Source: Ruegeria discodermiae (lineage in GTDB: Bacteria; Pseudomonadota; Alphaproteobacteria; Rhodobacterales; Rhodobacteraceae). From it: DNA of 64,000 nucleotides. Below, piece by piece: positions 29,714-39,302 of the stretch. The position numbers and the translations under genes are program-made. Each line of letters starts with the position of its first letter. The first letter of the stretch is position 1. The stretch lies in assembly GCF_030758345.1 (NCBI RefSeq), contig NZ_JAVAMO010000005.1, forward strand, positions 1 to 64,000, given 5' to 3'. Below the pieces are notes generated by a model. It searched no databases. It worked only from the letters and a program-made list of their open reading frames with translations, and was not told where the DNA came from.

Positions 29714-29921
29714 GTGACCCCCCTCACTCCAGCCCGACTCATCCTGCCGCCCGATATAGAGATATCAAGCTGAGTCTTTATGACGGCCGCGTTAAATCGG
29801 GCTCACGTTGCGGCAAATCCCCATCACCTGTGCAAGGGTGCAGGGGGTCTGCGCGCCCATGGCATTGGGCAAGGCTACCCTTTGGGACTAGGTTTGAGCC
29901 AACACGAGAATGGAGAGCGAG

Positions 29922-30911
29922 ATGGGTCTTTTGATCGACGGCGTGTGGCACGACCAATGGTATGACACCAAGACAACCGGCGGCGCGTTCAAGCGCAGCG
30001 AGGCAAAGTTCCGCAACTGGATCACCGCAGATGGTAGCCCCGGCCCCTCGGGCGAGGGCGGTTTTGCGGCCCAATCCGGTCGCTATCACCTCTATGTCAG
30101 CATGGCCTGCCCCTGGGCGCACCGGACCCTGATTTTCAGACAACTCAAAGGCTTGGCCGATCACATCTCGGTCTCGGTGGTGCATCCCGACATGCTGGAT
30201 CAGGGCTGGACCTTTGACACGGACGACTACGGTGCAACGGGCGACACGCTTTATGGTCTGACCCACGCACATCAGGTCTATACCAAGGCTGACCCCGGCT
30301 TTAGCGGACGCGTGACCGTGCCGATCCTGTGGGACGAGGAACGCGAAACCATCGTCTCGAACGAAAGCGCCGAAATCATCCGCATGTTCAACTCTGCCTT
30401 TGACGGGCTGACTGGCAACACGCTGGATTTCTGGCCGGAACCCATGCGCGATGCGATCGAAGACGTGAATGCCCGCATCTATGACAGCGTCAACAATGGC
30501 GTCTATAAATGCGGATTTGCCACGACACAGGCCGCCTATGACGCTGCGATCGACCCGCTCTTTGACAGTCTCGACTGGCTGGAGGAGCGCCTGTCACGCA
30601 ACCGCTACCTGATGGGCGAGCAGCTGACCGAGGCCGACTGGCGGCTGTTCACCACGTTGATCCGCTTCGATCCAGTCTATCACCTACATTTCAAATGCAA
30701 CCGCACCCGGCTGGTGGATTACCCCAACCTCTGGGCCTATACGCGCGAGCTGTACCAATGGCCGGGCGTGGCGCAGACGGTGAATATGGATCACATCGTG
30801 CGCCACTATCACTACAGTCATGACAGCATCAATCCGCACCGAATCATCCCGACCAATCCGGTGCTGGACTATGACGCGCCGCATGGGCGCGATCAGCGGC
30901 CCGCAGCGTAG
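29922..30911 (+). CDS. Glutathionyl-hydroquinone reductase (YqjG/PcpF-like)
   Basis: This glutathione transferase of the Xi class reduces glutathionyl-hydroquinones. The 329-residue protein has the redox Cys in SMACPWAHRTLI, VPILWDEERETIVSNESAEIIRMFN, and a long helical C-terminal domain ending in DHIVRHYHYSHDSINPHRIIP, all characteristic. The start at 29922 has GAGAGCGAG just upstream. Its 3' end overlaps the convergent receiver gene by 19 bases. Confidence 0.92.
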   Translation: MGLLIDGVWHDQWYDTKTTGGAFKRSEAKFRNWITADGSPGPSGEGGFAAQSGRYHLYVSMACPWAHRTLIFRQLKGLADHISVSVVHPDMLDQGWTFDTDDYGATGDTLYGLTHAHQVYTKADPGFSGRVTVPILWDEERETIVSNESAEIIRMFNSAFDGLTGNTLDFWPEPMRDAIEDVNARIYDSVNNGVYKCGFATTQAAYDAAIDPLFDSLDWLEERLSRNRYLMGEQLTEADWRLFTTLIRFDPVYHLHFKCNRTRLVDYPNLWAYTRELYQWPGVAQTVNMDHIVRHYHYSHDSINPHRIIPTNPVLDYDAPHGRDQRPAA

Positions 30912-31258
30912 TGTTCGACCATCGCCGCCAAATCTTCTGGCGGCATTTCGCTCTGCAGAAAGGCGCAGGCGTTGGGACTATGGGCAAAGACCGACCCGTC
31001 TGAAAAGAACGTCGTGTTGGTTACAAAGATCACCCGCGCCTCGGGGCGACGGTAGCTGGCGAAATCGGCCACTGCCAGCGCGCTGCCCTCTTCTAGCACG
31101 AGGTCCAGCACAATGATCTCATAGGGATCACGATAGAGCGCCAGGATCGCCGCCTCTTGCGACGGCACCAGCGTCACCTCGGCGCCCTGTCGTTTCAGGT
31201 GGCGCTTCCAGAGCAAACCCAATCCAGGGTTGCTTTCAACAATAAGTACCTTCATCAC
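30893..31258 (-). CDS. Stand-alone receiver-domain protein, degenerate
   Basis: The 121-residue protein is a single response-regulator receiver fold, MKVLIVESNPGLGLLWKRHL through VFVTN. The phosphoacceptor candidate Asp52 (IVLDLV) is present and Thr80 matches the switch residue, but the usual acidic pair is Glu8-Ser9 and the conserved late Lys is missing (LQSEMP). It may act without normal phosphorylation. No kinase gene is nearby and there is no output domain. Confidence 0.75.
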   Translation of the reverse strand: MMKVLIVESNPGLGLLWKRHLKRQGAEVTLVPSQEAAILALYRDPYEIIVLDLVLEEGSALAVADFASYRRPEARVIFVTNTTFFSDGSVFAHSPNACAFLQSEMPPEDLAAMVEHYAAGR

Positions 31259-31448
31259 AGACTACGGGTGCCGCCGCTTGGGCTGATCATGTGGCACCAC
31301 TCCCCTGTCTAGGTCTTGTGGTCAATTGCTTAACAATCTCTTAACGGGCCTCCGAGTGAGGCCTGAAGGGCCGTTCACGCTTGTATCACAGGCGGATTTC
31401 CGCTTGAAGCGGGGTAAATGCTGTCTCATCCCCGACTTGATTGCACAA

Positions 31449-32411
31449 ATGGACCAAATGTCACCAACCCATTCCAGAGCACCCCGAGACCATGGCGGCG
31501 GGATCGATTCCGCCATTGTTGCCCATGGCGGAGCGCGCGCGGGTTGGCTGGATCTGTCGACCGGCATCAACCCCGAACCCTACCCTCTGCCCGTCTTTAC
31601 GCCAGAGGATTGGGCCGCGCTTCCCGACAACAACGCCTTTGTCGAGCTTGAGACCGCTGCACGGCAATTCTGGAAGGTGCCGGATGGGGCACGTATCCTG
31701 CCCGCGCCCGGTGCCTCCGCCCCGATCGCGCGCCTGCCCGCGCTGGCCCCGGCGGGTCGGGTTCAGATCACGACACCCACATATAACGAACATGCCGCAG
31801 CCTTCGCCGCGCAGGGCTGGCAGGTCGCAGAGTCCGGCCCGGCAGAGGCGCGGGTGATCGTGCATCCCAACAACCCCGATGGGCGGTTCTGGAGCGAACA
31901 GGATGCCGATGCGCCGCTGACGATCATCGACGAAAGCTTCTGCGACGTGATGCCGTCGCGCAGTCTTGCGCATCTCGCGGCGCGGCCCCGCACCCTCATC
32001 CTGAAGAGCTTCGGCAAATTCTGGGGGCTCGCCGGTTTGCGCCTGGGCTTCGCCATCGGGCAGCCAGACCTTATCGACCGACTGGGTGATCTGACCGGAC
32101 CCTGGGCCGTATCGGGCCCGGCGCTGCGGATCGGCGCTCTGGCCCTGCGCGACAGTGGCTGGGCGGTAGAGACGCGCGCACGGCTAGAGCGCGACGCGGC
32201 ACGGCTGGACGGGATATTGACCCGCGCCGGGGCCGAGCTGGAGGGAGGAACATCGCTGTTTCGCCTCTACCGCGTGGATGATGCCGCCGCTTGGCAGGAC
32301 CGTTTGGCCAAATCGCATATCTGGAGCCGCATCTTTCCATATTCACAGCAATATCTGCGCCTTGGCCTGCCTCCCGCGTCAGGTTGGGAGCGGCTGGAGG
32401 CCGCGCTATGA
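31449..32411 (+). CDS. cobC: L-threonine-O-3-phosphate decarboxylase (CobC)
   Basis: CobC is a PLP enzyme that makes (R)-1-amino-2-propanol phosphate for the nucleotide loop of cobalamin. The roughly 320-residue protein has [22 protein letters not shown], the Asp of IIDESFCDV, and the PLP lysine in [16 protein letters not shown]. Start choice is uncertain: ATG at 31449 or 31458; both have weak ribosome sites. Its stop overlaps the start of cbiB, which acts on its product. Confidence 0.9.
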   Translation: MDQMSPTHSRAPRDHGGGIDSAIVAHGGARAGWLDLSTGINPEPYPLPVFTPEDWAALPDNNAFVELETAARQFWKVPDGARILPAPGASAPIARLPALAPAGRVQITTPTYNEHAAAFAAQGWQVAESGPAEARVIVHPNNPDGRFWSEQDADAPLTIIDESFCDVMPSRSLAHLAARPRTLILKSFGKFWGLAGLRLGFAIGQPDLIDRLGDLTGPWAVSGPALRIGALALRDSGWAVETRARLERDAARLDGILTRAGAELEGGTSLFRLYRVDDAAAWQDRLAKSHIWSRIFPYSQQYLRLGLPPASGWERLEAAL

Positions 32412-33328
32412 CCACCGCCACCCTGCTGGCCTGCGCGATGCTGCTGGACGCGGCGCTTGGCGAGCCGGATTGGCTCTGGTCGCGGCTACGGCATCCCGCA
32501 GTGCTGATGGGCGATGCCGTGCGCTTTCTGGACAGGCGCATGAACACGGGAGGGCACAAGCGGCTCAAAGGCGTCATCGCGACCGTGCTACTGGCGCTTG
32601 GTGCGATGCTGATCGGCTGGGCGCTGGCAGCGTTTGGACCGATCATAGAGGTTCTTTGCTGTGCAATGCTGCTGGCCCAGAAATCACTGGTGCAACATGT
32701 GGGTGACGTGGCGGAAGCCCTGCGCCTGTCCCTGCCCGATGCCCGCGCCAAAGTCGCGCGCATCGTCTCGCGTGACACCAGCGCGATGGACGGCCCGCAA
32801 GTTGCACGCGCAGCGATCGAGAGCGCCTCGGAAAACCTGTCGGACGGGGTGATCGCGCCTGCCTTCTGGTTTCTGCTCGGCGGGTTGCCCGGCCTGCTGC
32901 TCTATAAGGCGATCAACACCGCCGACAGTATGATCGGCTATCGCAACGAAAAATATGCTCAGTTTGGTTGGGCTGCCGCACGGTTGGACGATCTGCTCAA
33001 CCTGGTGCCCGCGCGGCTGACCGGCCTGATGATCGCCCTGCTGGCCAACAGGCAATCGCAATGGCGCGACATCGTGCAGGACGCCCGGCGGCACGTCTCG
33101 CCCAATGCGGGTTGGCCCGAGGCGGCGATGGCGCGCGCTCTGGGTGTCGCATTGGCCGGTCCGCGCAGCTATCACGGCCAGATTCGGCACCTCGCCTGGG
33201 TGAATGAGAGCGCCCGTAAGGAGATCGGCGCGCAAGAGATCGCGCGCGCAGTGGAAATTCTCTGGCAGGTCTGGGCATTGGCCCTTGGCCTTGTCATGTT
33301 TGGAATCATAATCTCGCTGCTGAGGTAA
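32408..33328 (+). CDS. cbiB: Adenosylcobinamide-phosphate synthase (CbiB/CobD)
   Basis: CbiB attaches aminopropanol phosphate to adenosylcobyric acid at the membrane. The 306-residue protein has [12 protein letters not shown] near the start, [58 protein letters not shown] and several membrane helices. It overlaps cobC by ATGA, which fits their consecutive steps. Confidence 0.94.
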   Translation: MTTATLLACAMLLDAALGEPDWLWSRLRHPAVLMGDAVRFLDRRMNTGGHKRLKGVIATVLLALGAMLIGWALAAFGPIIEVLCCAMLLAQKSLVQHVGDVAEALRLSLPDARAKVARIVSRDTSAMDGPQVARAAIESASENLSDGVIAPAFWFLLGGLPGLLLYKAINTADSMIGYRNEKYAQFGWAAARLDDLLNLVPARLTGLMIALLANRQSQWRDIVQDARRHVSPNAGWPEAAMARALGVALAGPRSYHGQIRHLAWVNESARKEIGAQEIARAVEILWQVWALALGLVMFGIIISLLR

Positions 33329-33340
33329 GAGGAGACAAGA

Positions 33341-34510
33341 ATGATCAAAGCGACTGTCCTGGGCCTTGCCCTGCTGGGGGCCTCTCCGGTGCTGGCGCAA
33401 TGCGGCGGTGATTTTGGCTCTTTCGTGGACACGCTGAAAAGCGAGGCCACCGGTGCCGGTCTTGACCCCGAGACGGTTGATGCGTTCTTCAGAACAGTGC
33501 GCCAGGACCCCAAGGTTCTACGCGCCGATCGCGCGCAGGGTGTGTTTCAGAAACCCTTCATCAGTTTCTCCGACCGCCTGATCTCACAAAACCGCATCGA
33601 TCGGGGCGCGGCCATGGCCGAGCAATATAGCGATGTCTTCGACCGGATTGAGGCGGAGTATGGCGTGAATCGTGGAGTTCTGCTGGCCTTCTGGGCGTTC
33701 GAAACCGATTACGGCGGCTTTCAGGGTGATTTCAACACCCGCAACGCGCTGGTGACGCTGGCACATGACTGCCGTCGGCCCGAATTGTTCCGCCCGCAGA
33801 TCTTTGCCGCATTGGAGCTGCATGCGCGCGGTGATTTCGACCCTGAACGCACCAAGGGAGCATGGGCAGGCGAGATCGGCATGGTACAGATGTTGCCGCG
33901 CGACATTCTGGTCAATGGCGTGGACGCCGATGGCAGCGGCAAGGTCGAGCTCGCAACCTCTGCCCCCGACGCGCTGGTGTCCGGCGCTAAGATGCTGGAA
34001 CATATGGGCTGGCAGGCGAATGAGCCCTGGCTGCAGGAAGTCACCGTGCCCGATACTCTGGACTGGTCGCTGACCGGCGCCTCGAAACCGCGCAGCGTCG
34101 CGGAGTGGCAGGCCATGGGTGTGACAGCGCGCGAGGGCGATCTGGCCGCAGGTGACATGCAGGCGACGATCATCCTACCACAGGGGCACAAGGGGCCGGC
34201 GTTTATCGCCTATCCGAATTTCAACGTCTATTTCGAGTGGAACCAGAGCTTTGTCTACGTTCTGACCGCGGCCTATTTCGCCACTCAGCTGGAAGGCGCG
34301 CCGGTCTATCAGCGCGGCACGCCCGAAACCGGGTTGAACGGCGCGCAGATGAAGCAGCTACAGACCAAGCTGCAGGAGCGCGGCTATGATGTGGGCGACG
34401 TGGACGGTATTCTGGGCGCGCGCACGCGCGCGGCGGTTCAGACCGAACAGCAACGGCTGGGCCTGCCCGCCGATGCCTGGCCAACGCCGGAGCTGCTACG
34501 CCAGCTATGA
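33341..34510 (+). CDS. Lytic murein transglycosylase (MltB-like) with peptidoglycan-binding domain
   Basis: The enzyme cleaves peptidoglycan glycan strands to 1,6-anhydro products. The 389-residue protein has a signal peptide (1-19, ending VLAQ), an SLT_2 domain with the catalytic Glu121 in AFWAFETDYGG and GEIGMVQMLPRDIL, and a C-terminal peptidoglycan-binding domain (MKQLQTKLQERGYDVGDVDGILGARTR region). It follows cbiB by 12 bases. Confidence 0.92.
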   Translation: MIKATVLGLALLGASPVLAQCGGDFGSFVDTLKSEATGAGLDPETVDAFFRTVRQDPKVLRADRAQGVFQKPFISFSDRLISQNRIDRGAAMAEQYSDVFDRIEAEYGVNRGVLLAFWAFETDYGGFQGDFNTRNALVTLAHDCRRPELFRPQIFAALELHARGDFDPERTKGAWAGEIGMVQMLPRDILVNGVDADGSGKVELATSAPDALVSGAKMLEHMGWQANEPWLQEVTVPDTLDWSLTGASKPRSVAEWQAMGVTAREGDLAAGDMQATIILPQGHKGPAFIAYPNFNVYFEWNQSFVYVLTAAYFATQLEGAPVYQRGTPETGLNGAQMKQLQTKLQERGYDVGDVDGILGARTRAAVQTEQQRLGLPADAWPTPELLRQL

Positions 34511-34864
34511 CCCCTCTTCCGGGCGGACCGGAAACCGCTGGCCCTTTTCGTCGATCAGGATCAACCGCCCATCCCGGCGCACGAACAGGTCGCAGCGGTT
34601 GAAACCGTGGTCGAAAGCAGTGCAGATGCTGCCATCTTCGGCAATCCGGTAGGTGCCGAAAGCAGTCCCTCCGCTGCCATAAGTATAGGAATAGGCCCCA
34701 TCCGCCGAATATCTGGATTGGCCATCGTCATAAAAGGTCAGCGTGCGCCCCTCAAACGCGTCAAGCTCGGCCAAGGACAACGGCTCTTCGCCCGGTCTCA
34801 GGTTCCAGTCTGCGGCCCAGACGGGCAGGCCCAAAAACAGCAAGGGTATCGCAAGGCGTAACAT
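34505..34864 (-). CDS. Small secreted protein with FNRCDL motif
   Basis: The 119-residue protein has a signal peptide (about 1-17, ending VWA-AD) and a compact periplasmic part with EDGSICTAFDHGFNRCDLFV and GRLILIDEKGQRFPV. The next upstream gene encodes a related protein with the same CxxF...FNRCDL pattern. I recognise no family. Two conserved cysteines could form a disulfide. The start at 34864 was chosen for the signal peptide. Confidence 0.7.
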   Translation of the reverse strand: MLRLAIPLLFLGLPVWAADWNLRPGEEPLSLAELDAFEGRTLTFYDDGQSRYSADGAYSYTYGSGGTAFGTYRIAEDGSICTAFDHGFNRCDLFVRRDGRLILIDEKGQRFPVRPEEGS

Positions 34865-34919
34865 GGCGCCATCATGACCCGATCCACGCACCAAGGGGAG
34901 TCACGTTGCGGTGAAGCCG

Positions 34920-35297
34920 TTATCGGCTGAGCCCTAGGTGAATCCGCATCGGCAATCGTCCGTTGCTGCGCCGGTTGAACAGGATCAGCCGGTCTTGGGT
35001 CAGGGCCAGATCGCAGCGGTTGAAGGTCCTGCGAAAGCTCAGGCACAGATCGCCCTCGCGCCGCAGCTTGAGCACGCCCATCGAGACACCCCCTTTTAGC
35101 CTGTCATAGAGCGAGTTCGGCGCCCTGACCGCGCTGCGTCGGCGGGTCGCGGGCCGCAGCAGCTTCGGCTTGCGGTCGGAAAACATCCTGAAATGAGTGC
35201 CATAGCCGGACCAGCCCACTTTACCTAGATTCACTTCCTCGGCGCGAATCGCGCTGGCGGAAACCACAAGAATAAACACAAGGCACAATTGAAACAT
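34920..35297 (-). CDS. Small secreted protein, paralogue of its neighbour
   Basis: The 125-residue protein has a signal peptide (1-18, ending IRA-EE) and a basic mature region. REGDLCLSFRRTFNRCDL then DRLILFNRRSNGRLPMR matches the pattern of the adjacent 34505-34864 product at spaced positions, so the two look like diverged tandem duplicates. Function is unknown. It lies downstream of smc on the same strand. Confidence 0.7.
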   Translation of the reverse strand: MFQLCLVFILVVSASAIRAEEVNLGKVGWSGYGTHFRMFSDRKPKLLRPATRRRSAVRAPNSLYDRLKGGVSMGVLKLRREGDLCLSFRRTFNRCDLALTQDRLILFNRRSNGRLPMRIHLGLSR

Positions 35298-35343
35298 GCG
35301 GCCATATTAGCAGAAATCCGCCGATAAGGCGAATCCAGGGCGA

Positions 35344-38300
35344 TCAGGCCACCATCGCCTCGGCCTTCTTGAGGTCGACCGAAACCAGCTGGCTGACGCC
35401 TTGCTCCTGCATGGTGACTCCAAACAACCGGTCCATCCGCGCCATTGTCACCGCATGGTGGGTGATGATCAGGAAGCGGGTTTCGGTCTGGCGGCACATC
35501 TCATCCAACAGGTCGCAGAACCGCGTCACGTTGGCGTCATCAAGCGGCGCGTCAACCTCGTCCAGCACGCAGATCGGGGCCGGGTTGGCGAGGAAGACCG
35601 CAAAGATCAGCGCCATCGCGGTCAGGGTCTGCTCGCCCCCCGAAAGCAGGCTGAGCGTCGAGAGTTTCTTGCCCGGCGGCTGACACATGATCTCAAGCCC
35701 GGCATCCAACGGGTCATCGCTTTCGACCATCACCAGATTGGCCTCGCCTCCGCCAAAGAGGTGCTTGAACAGCATCGAGAAGTTGGAATTGACCTGCTCG
35801 AACGCGGTCAGCAGCCGTTCCCGCCCCTCGCGGTTGAGGCTGGCGATACCGCTGCGCAGGGTCTTGACCGCCTCTTCCAGATCCGCCTTTTCCGATTGCA
35901 GCGCGTCATGCTCTTCCTGCACGTCGCGGGCGTCCTCCTCGGCCCGCAGATTGACTGCGCCCATCGCGTCACGCTGGCGCTTGTGCCGGTTCACCTCGGC
36001 CTCCAGCGTGTCGGCATCGGGCATGGCATCCGGATCGCTCGCCAACTGGTTCAGCAACTGGTTCGGGGTCAGTTGCTGATCCTCGGCGATGCGTTCGGCG
36101 GCCGCACTCACGGTTTCGCGTGCGGCTTCGGTCCGCGCCTCGGCAGCGGCGCGCGCCTCGCGCGCCTCGGAGGCCAGACGCTCGGCGTCACGTTCGGCAA
36201 TCATCGCCTCGCGCTGCGCGGTTTCGGCGGCGGCCAGCGCATCCCCGGCAGCGGATTTACGCGCTCCGGCGGCGCTGATCTGTTCGCTCAACTCCTCCCG
36301 TGCCTCGGCGATTTCGGCGGGGACAGACATGGCCTCAGTCAGTTCCTCTTCCGAGCCCGCCTTGCGCTCGGCCAGTTCGGCAATCCGCTTTTCAGCGGTG
36401 GCCAACCGGTGCCGCCAGCCACTGATATCCTTGGTCACCTCCTGCGTGCGCCGGGTCCGCGCCTCGCCCTCGCGCCGCGCCTCATCATGGCTTGAGCGAT
36501 GGGTGAGCATGGTGATGCGCGCCGCCTCAACCGTTTGCTTGATGTCCTCCACATGGCCGCGCGCAGTATCCAGATCACCCAGATCGGTCAGCCCGGCCTC
36601 CGCCTCTTTCAGGCTAGCGCGGGCGGCCATGGCGTCTTCCTTGTGGCGGTTCACCGCCAGGCTCAGCGTTTCCAGACGGCCTTGCGAAAGATTGCGCTCC
36701 GCCTCGGCGCGGCTCAGCGCGCGCGCGGCTTCGGCGACGCGCTGGTCGGCGGCCCGGCGGGCATCACGGGCGCGGCGGTCGGCCTCGGTCACCTCAGCCA
36801 ATTGTCGCGACAGCGCCTCATGCGCGGCGCGCGCGCCATCGGCCTGCGCCTCAACCCGGGTGAGCTCCTGTTTCAGCGCCTCAAGACGGTTGAGCTGTTC
36901 CAGACGCAGAGCCGCCGCGCTTGGCGCGTCCTCAGCCCAGGCGCGGAACCCGTCCCAACGCCAAAGGTCACCCCCTTGGCTGACCAGCCGCTGCCCCGGT
37001 TTCAACAGGGGCTGCAGGCGCGCGGCATCCTCGCTGTCGACCAAACCGATCTGCGCGATGCGCCGGGTCAGCCGGTCGGGCCCTGATACATGCAGCGCCA
37101 GTGGCTCTGCCCCATCCGGCAAGGGTTGATCCGCGTCATAGCCCGCGATCTGAACCCAGCCCGAGGGGCCATCATCATCGGCCAGCGGCGCGCGCAGGTC
37201 ATCGGCCAAGGCCGCCCCAAGCGCCTTTTCATAGCCCGCCGCCACCCGCATCAGGTCCAGAACCTGCCCGCCCTCGGCCGTGTCACGTTCAACCAGCTTG
37301 GCCAGCGCGGCGGTTTCCGCCCGGATCGCCCCGGCCTCCCCCTCGGCCTCGGAGCGTTGCGCTCGGGCTTCGGCCTCACGCGATTGCGTCTCGTTGCGTA
37401 ACTCGTCAGCGGCGGCCAGCGCCTCTTCGGCAGCTTCGGCAGCTTCGCTTGCTTCTTCCTGTGCCTCGTGAGCCGTTTCAAAATCCTCTTCGGCCTGCGC
37501 GACGGCGCGATCAGCCTCTTCCATGGCGGCGCGCGCCTTGGCTTCTTCCCCCTCGGAGCGGGCCAGCGTCTTGCGGCCATCCTCGACCAGCCGCTGGGCC
37601 GACTGGTGCCGCGCCGCCAGACGCGCCACATCCTCGGTCACTTGCGAGAGATGATCCTCGCGCTGCTGCAGAACCTGCGCCGCCTCACTGGCGGCTTCGG
37701 CCGCTTCGGCGAGCCGTTCATCATGCCCCTCGCCCGCCTTGGCAAGTTCGCGCGCCTCCCATTCGAGGCGTTCGATGGTTTCGCCCGCATCCTTGTTCAA
37801 CCCGGTCTCGCGCTCGATATCGTGACCAAGCTGGGTGACGCGGGCGGTCAGGGTCTCGACCGTCTGGCGCGCGCGGGCCTCCTGATCGTCTAGCGTGCCG
37901 CGTTCTACGCTCAGCCGTTGCAGCACCGCGGCAGCAATGGCCTCTTCCTCGCGCAGGGGCGGCAGGGTTTCCTCGGCAGTCGCACGGGTTTTTTCCGCCT
38001 GCCGGGCGGTTGCCTCGGCGCGGGCGGCATCGGTGGTCCGATCACGCAACACATCCTCGGCGGTCAGGCGGGCAACATCAGCCTCTTTCCAGCGCCGGTA
38101 AAGCAGCATGCCCTCGGCCTGGCGCAACTGTTCGCCGATCTCGCGATAGCGCGCCGCCTGCCGGGCCTGCCGGGCCAGTTGCGCCAGTTGCGCAGCCAGT
38201 TGCTCTAACACGTCATCGACGCGGGTAAGGTTGGTCTCCGTCCCCTTGAGTTTCAGCTCAGCCTCATGCCGCCGCTGATAGAGGCCCGAAATGCCCGCCG

Positions 38301-38799
38301 CCTCTTCCAGAATGCGCCGCCGCGCCTTGGGTTTGGCGTTGATCAGCTCCGAGATCTGACCCTGTCGCACCAGCGCAGGCGAATGGGCCCCGGTCGAGGC
38401 ATCGGCAAACAGCATCTGGATATCACGGGCGCGCACATCCTTGGTGTTGGCCTTATAGGCACTGCCCACATCACGGGTGATCCGACGCACGATTTCCAGA
38501 TTGTCGCTGTCATTGAACCCGGCGGGCGCAAGCCGTTCGCCATTGTCCAAAAGCAGCGACACCTCAGCAAAGTTGCGGGCAGGCCGTGTGGCAGCCCCGG
38601 CAAAGATCACATCCTCCATGCCGCCGCCGCGCATCGCCTTGGGACGGTTTTCGCCCATCACCCAGCGCAACGCCTCAAGCAGGTTGGACTTGCCGCACCC
38701 ATTGGGACCAACAACGCCGGTCAACCCGTCGGCGATCACCAGATCGGTCGGGTCCACAAAGCTCTTGAAGCCAGTCAATCTGAGTTTGGTGAAGCGCAA
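35344..38799 (-). CDS. smc: Chromosome segregation protein SMC
   Basis: SMC condenses and organises the chromosome with ScpA and ScpB. The 1151-residue protein has the Walker A GPNGCGKSNLLEALRWV near residue 31, two long coiled coils rich in Ala, Glu and Arg split by a hinge around residues 510-640, the signature LSGGEQTLTAMAL and Walker B CVLDEVDAPLDDANV at the end. It is full length for the family. Confidence 0.96.
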   Translation of the reverse strand: MRFTKLRLTGFKSFVDPTDLVIADGLTGVVGPNGCGKSNLLEALRWVMGENRPKAMRGGGMEDVIFAGAATRPARNFAEVSLLLDNGERLAPAGFNDSDNLEIVRRITRDVGSAYKANTKDVRARDIQMLFADASTGAHSPALVRQGQISELINAKPKARRRILEEAAGISGLYQRRHEAELKLKGTETNLTRVDDVLEQLAAQLAQLARQARQAARYREIGEQLRQAEGMLLYRRWKEADVARLTAEDVLRDRTTDAARAEATARQAEKTRATAEETLPPLREEEAIAAAVLQRLSVERGTLDDQEARARQTVETLTARVTQLGHDIERETGLNKDAGETIERLEWEARELAKAGEGHDERLAEAAEAASEAAQVLQQREDHLSQVTEDVARLAARHQSAQRLVEDGRKTLARSEGEEAKARAAMEEADRAVAQAEEDFETAHEAQEEASEAAEAAEEALAAADELRNETQSREAEARAQRSEAEGEAGAIRAETAALAKLVERDTAEGGQVLDLMRVAAGYEKALGAALADDLRAPLADDDGPSGWVQIAGYDADQPLPDGAEPLALHVSGPDRLTRRIAQIGLVDSEDAARLQPLLKPGQRLVSQGGDLWRWDGFRAWAEDAPSAAALRLEQLNRLEALKQELTRVEAQADGARAAHEALSRQLAEVTEADRRARDARRAADQRVAEAARALSRAEAERNLSQGRLETLSLAVNRHKEDAMAARASLKEAEAGLTDLGDLDTARGHVEDIKQTVEAARITMLTHRSSHDEARREGEARTRRTQEVTKDISGWRHRLATAEKRIAELAERKAGSEEELTEAMSVPAEIAEAREELSEQISAAGARKSAAGDALAAAETAQREAMIAERDAERLASEAREARAAAEARTEAARETVSAAAERIAEDQQLTPNQLLNQLASDPDAMPDADTLEAEVNRHKRQRDAMGAVNLRAEEDARDVQEEHDALQSEKADLEEAVKTLRSGIASLNREGRERLLTAFEQVNSNFSMLFKHLFGGGEANLVMVESDDPLDAGLEIMCQPPGKKLSTLSLLSGGEQTLTAMALIFAVFLANPAPICVLDEVDAPLDDANVTRFCDLLDEMCRQTETRFLIITHHAVTMARMDRLFGVTMQEQGVSQLVSVDLKKAEAMVA

Positions 38800-38936
38800 A
38801 GGCGGGCTTTCGTGATTCCTGTGTCAATCGAGACTGCGCCCGGAAACACCGCAAGTCAACGGATCCGACGCCCTATATGGGCGGATCGGTGCAGTTATCC
38901 ACAACATCTGGACCAAACCCGACCTTCTCCCGCTGA

Positions 38937-39266
38937 CTATCCTGCCCGTCCCGTTGCACCGGGCAGCGCCCAGTCTTTTGGCCTGCTCTCACAATCCAGA
39001 ACCCCAGTCATCACCGCCTGATCACCCAGAACGCCGACAACCTGACAGCCCGAGACCTGTTCCATCGCGACGCCAGCGCGTGGCCCGATCGGGTCGAGGC
39101 GCGGCGCATATTGCGGGTTCACGCGCACCGCCTCTGCCAGACCTCCGCGCACCCGGACATCAAAGACACTGCCGTCTACCGCGACGCGCGTAACGGGGGC
39201 ACCCCGAAACTCGGGACTGGCAGCGCTGCAGGCCGCGACGAGCAAAATCGAAACACACCGCCACAT
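38937..39266 (-). CDS. Small putative lipoprotein
   Basis: The 109-residue protein has a signal peptide with a lipobox-like AAC at Cys13 and a short mature region containing VAVDGSVFDVRVRGGLAEAVRVN. No family is recognised. It lies upstream of smc on the same strand with about 140 bases between them. Confidence 0.6.
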   Translation of the reverse strand: MWRCVSILLVAACSAASPEFRGAPVTRVAVDGSVFDVRVRGGLAEAVRVNPQYAPRLDPIGPRAGVAMEQVSGCQVVGVLGDQAVMTGVLDCESRPKDWALPGATGRAG

Positions 39267-39302
39267 CCGCGCAGATTGCCCCGTAATCCGTTAACAAACC
39301 CC

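Noticed and set aside
31259-31448. Cobalamin riboswitch upstream of cobC
   Set aside because: There is a GGTGCC/GGCACC hairpin at about 31267-31296, but no B12-box sequence or long multibranched structure could be seen.
35401-38208. Several open frames on the plus strand of smc
   Set aside because: Low-complexity Ala/Arg/Ser-rich readings opposite a clear coiled-coil protein.
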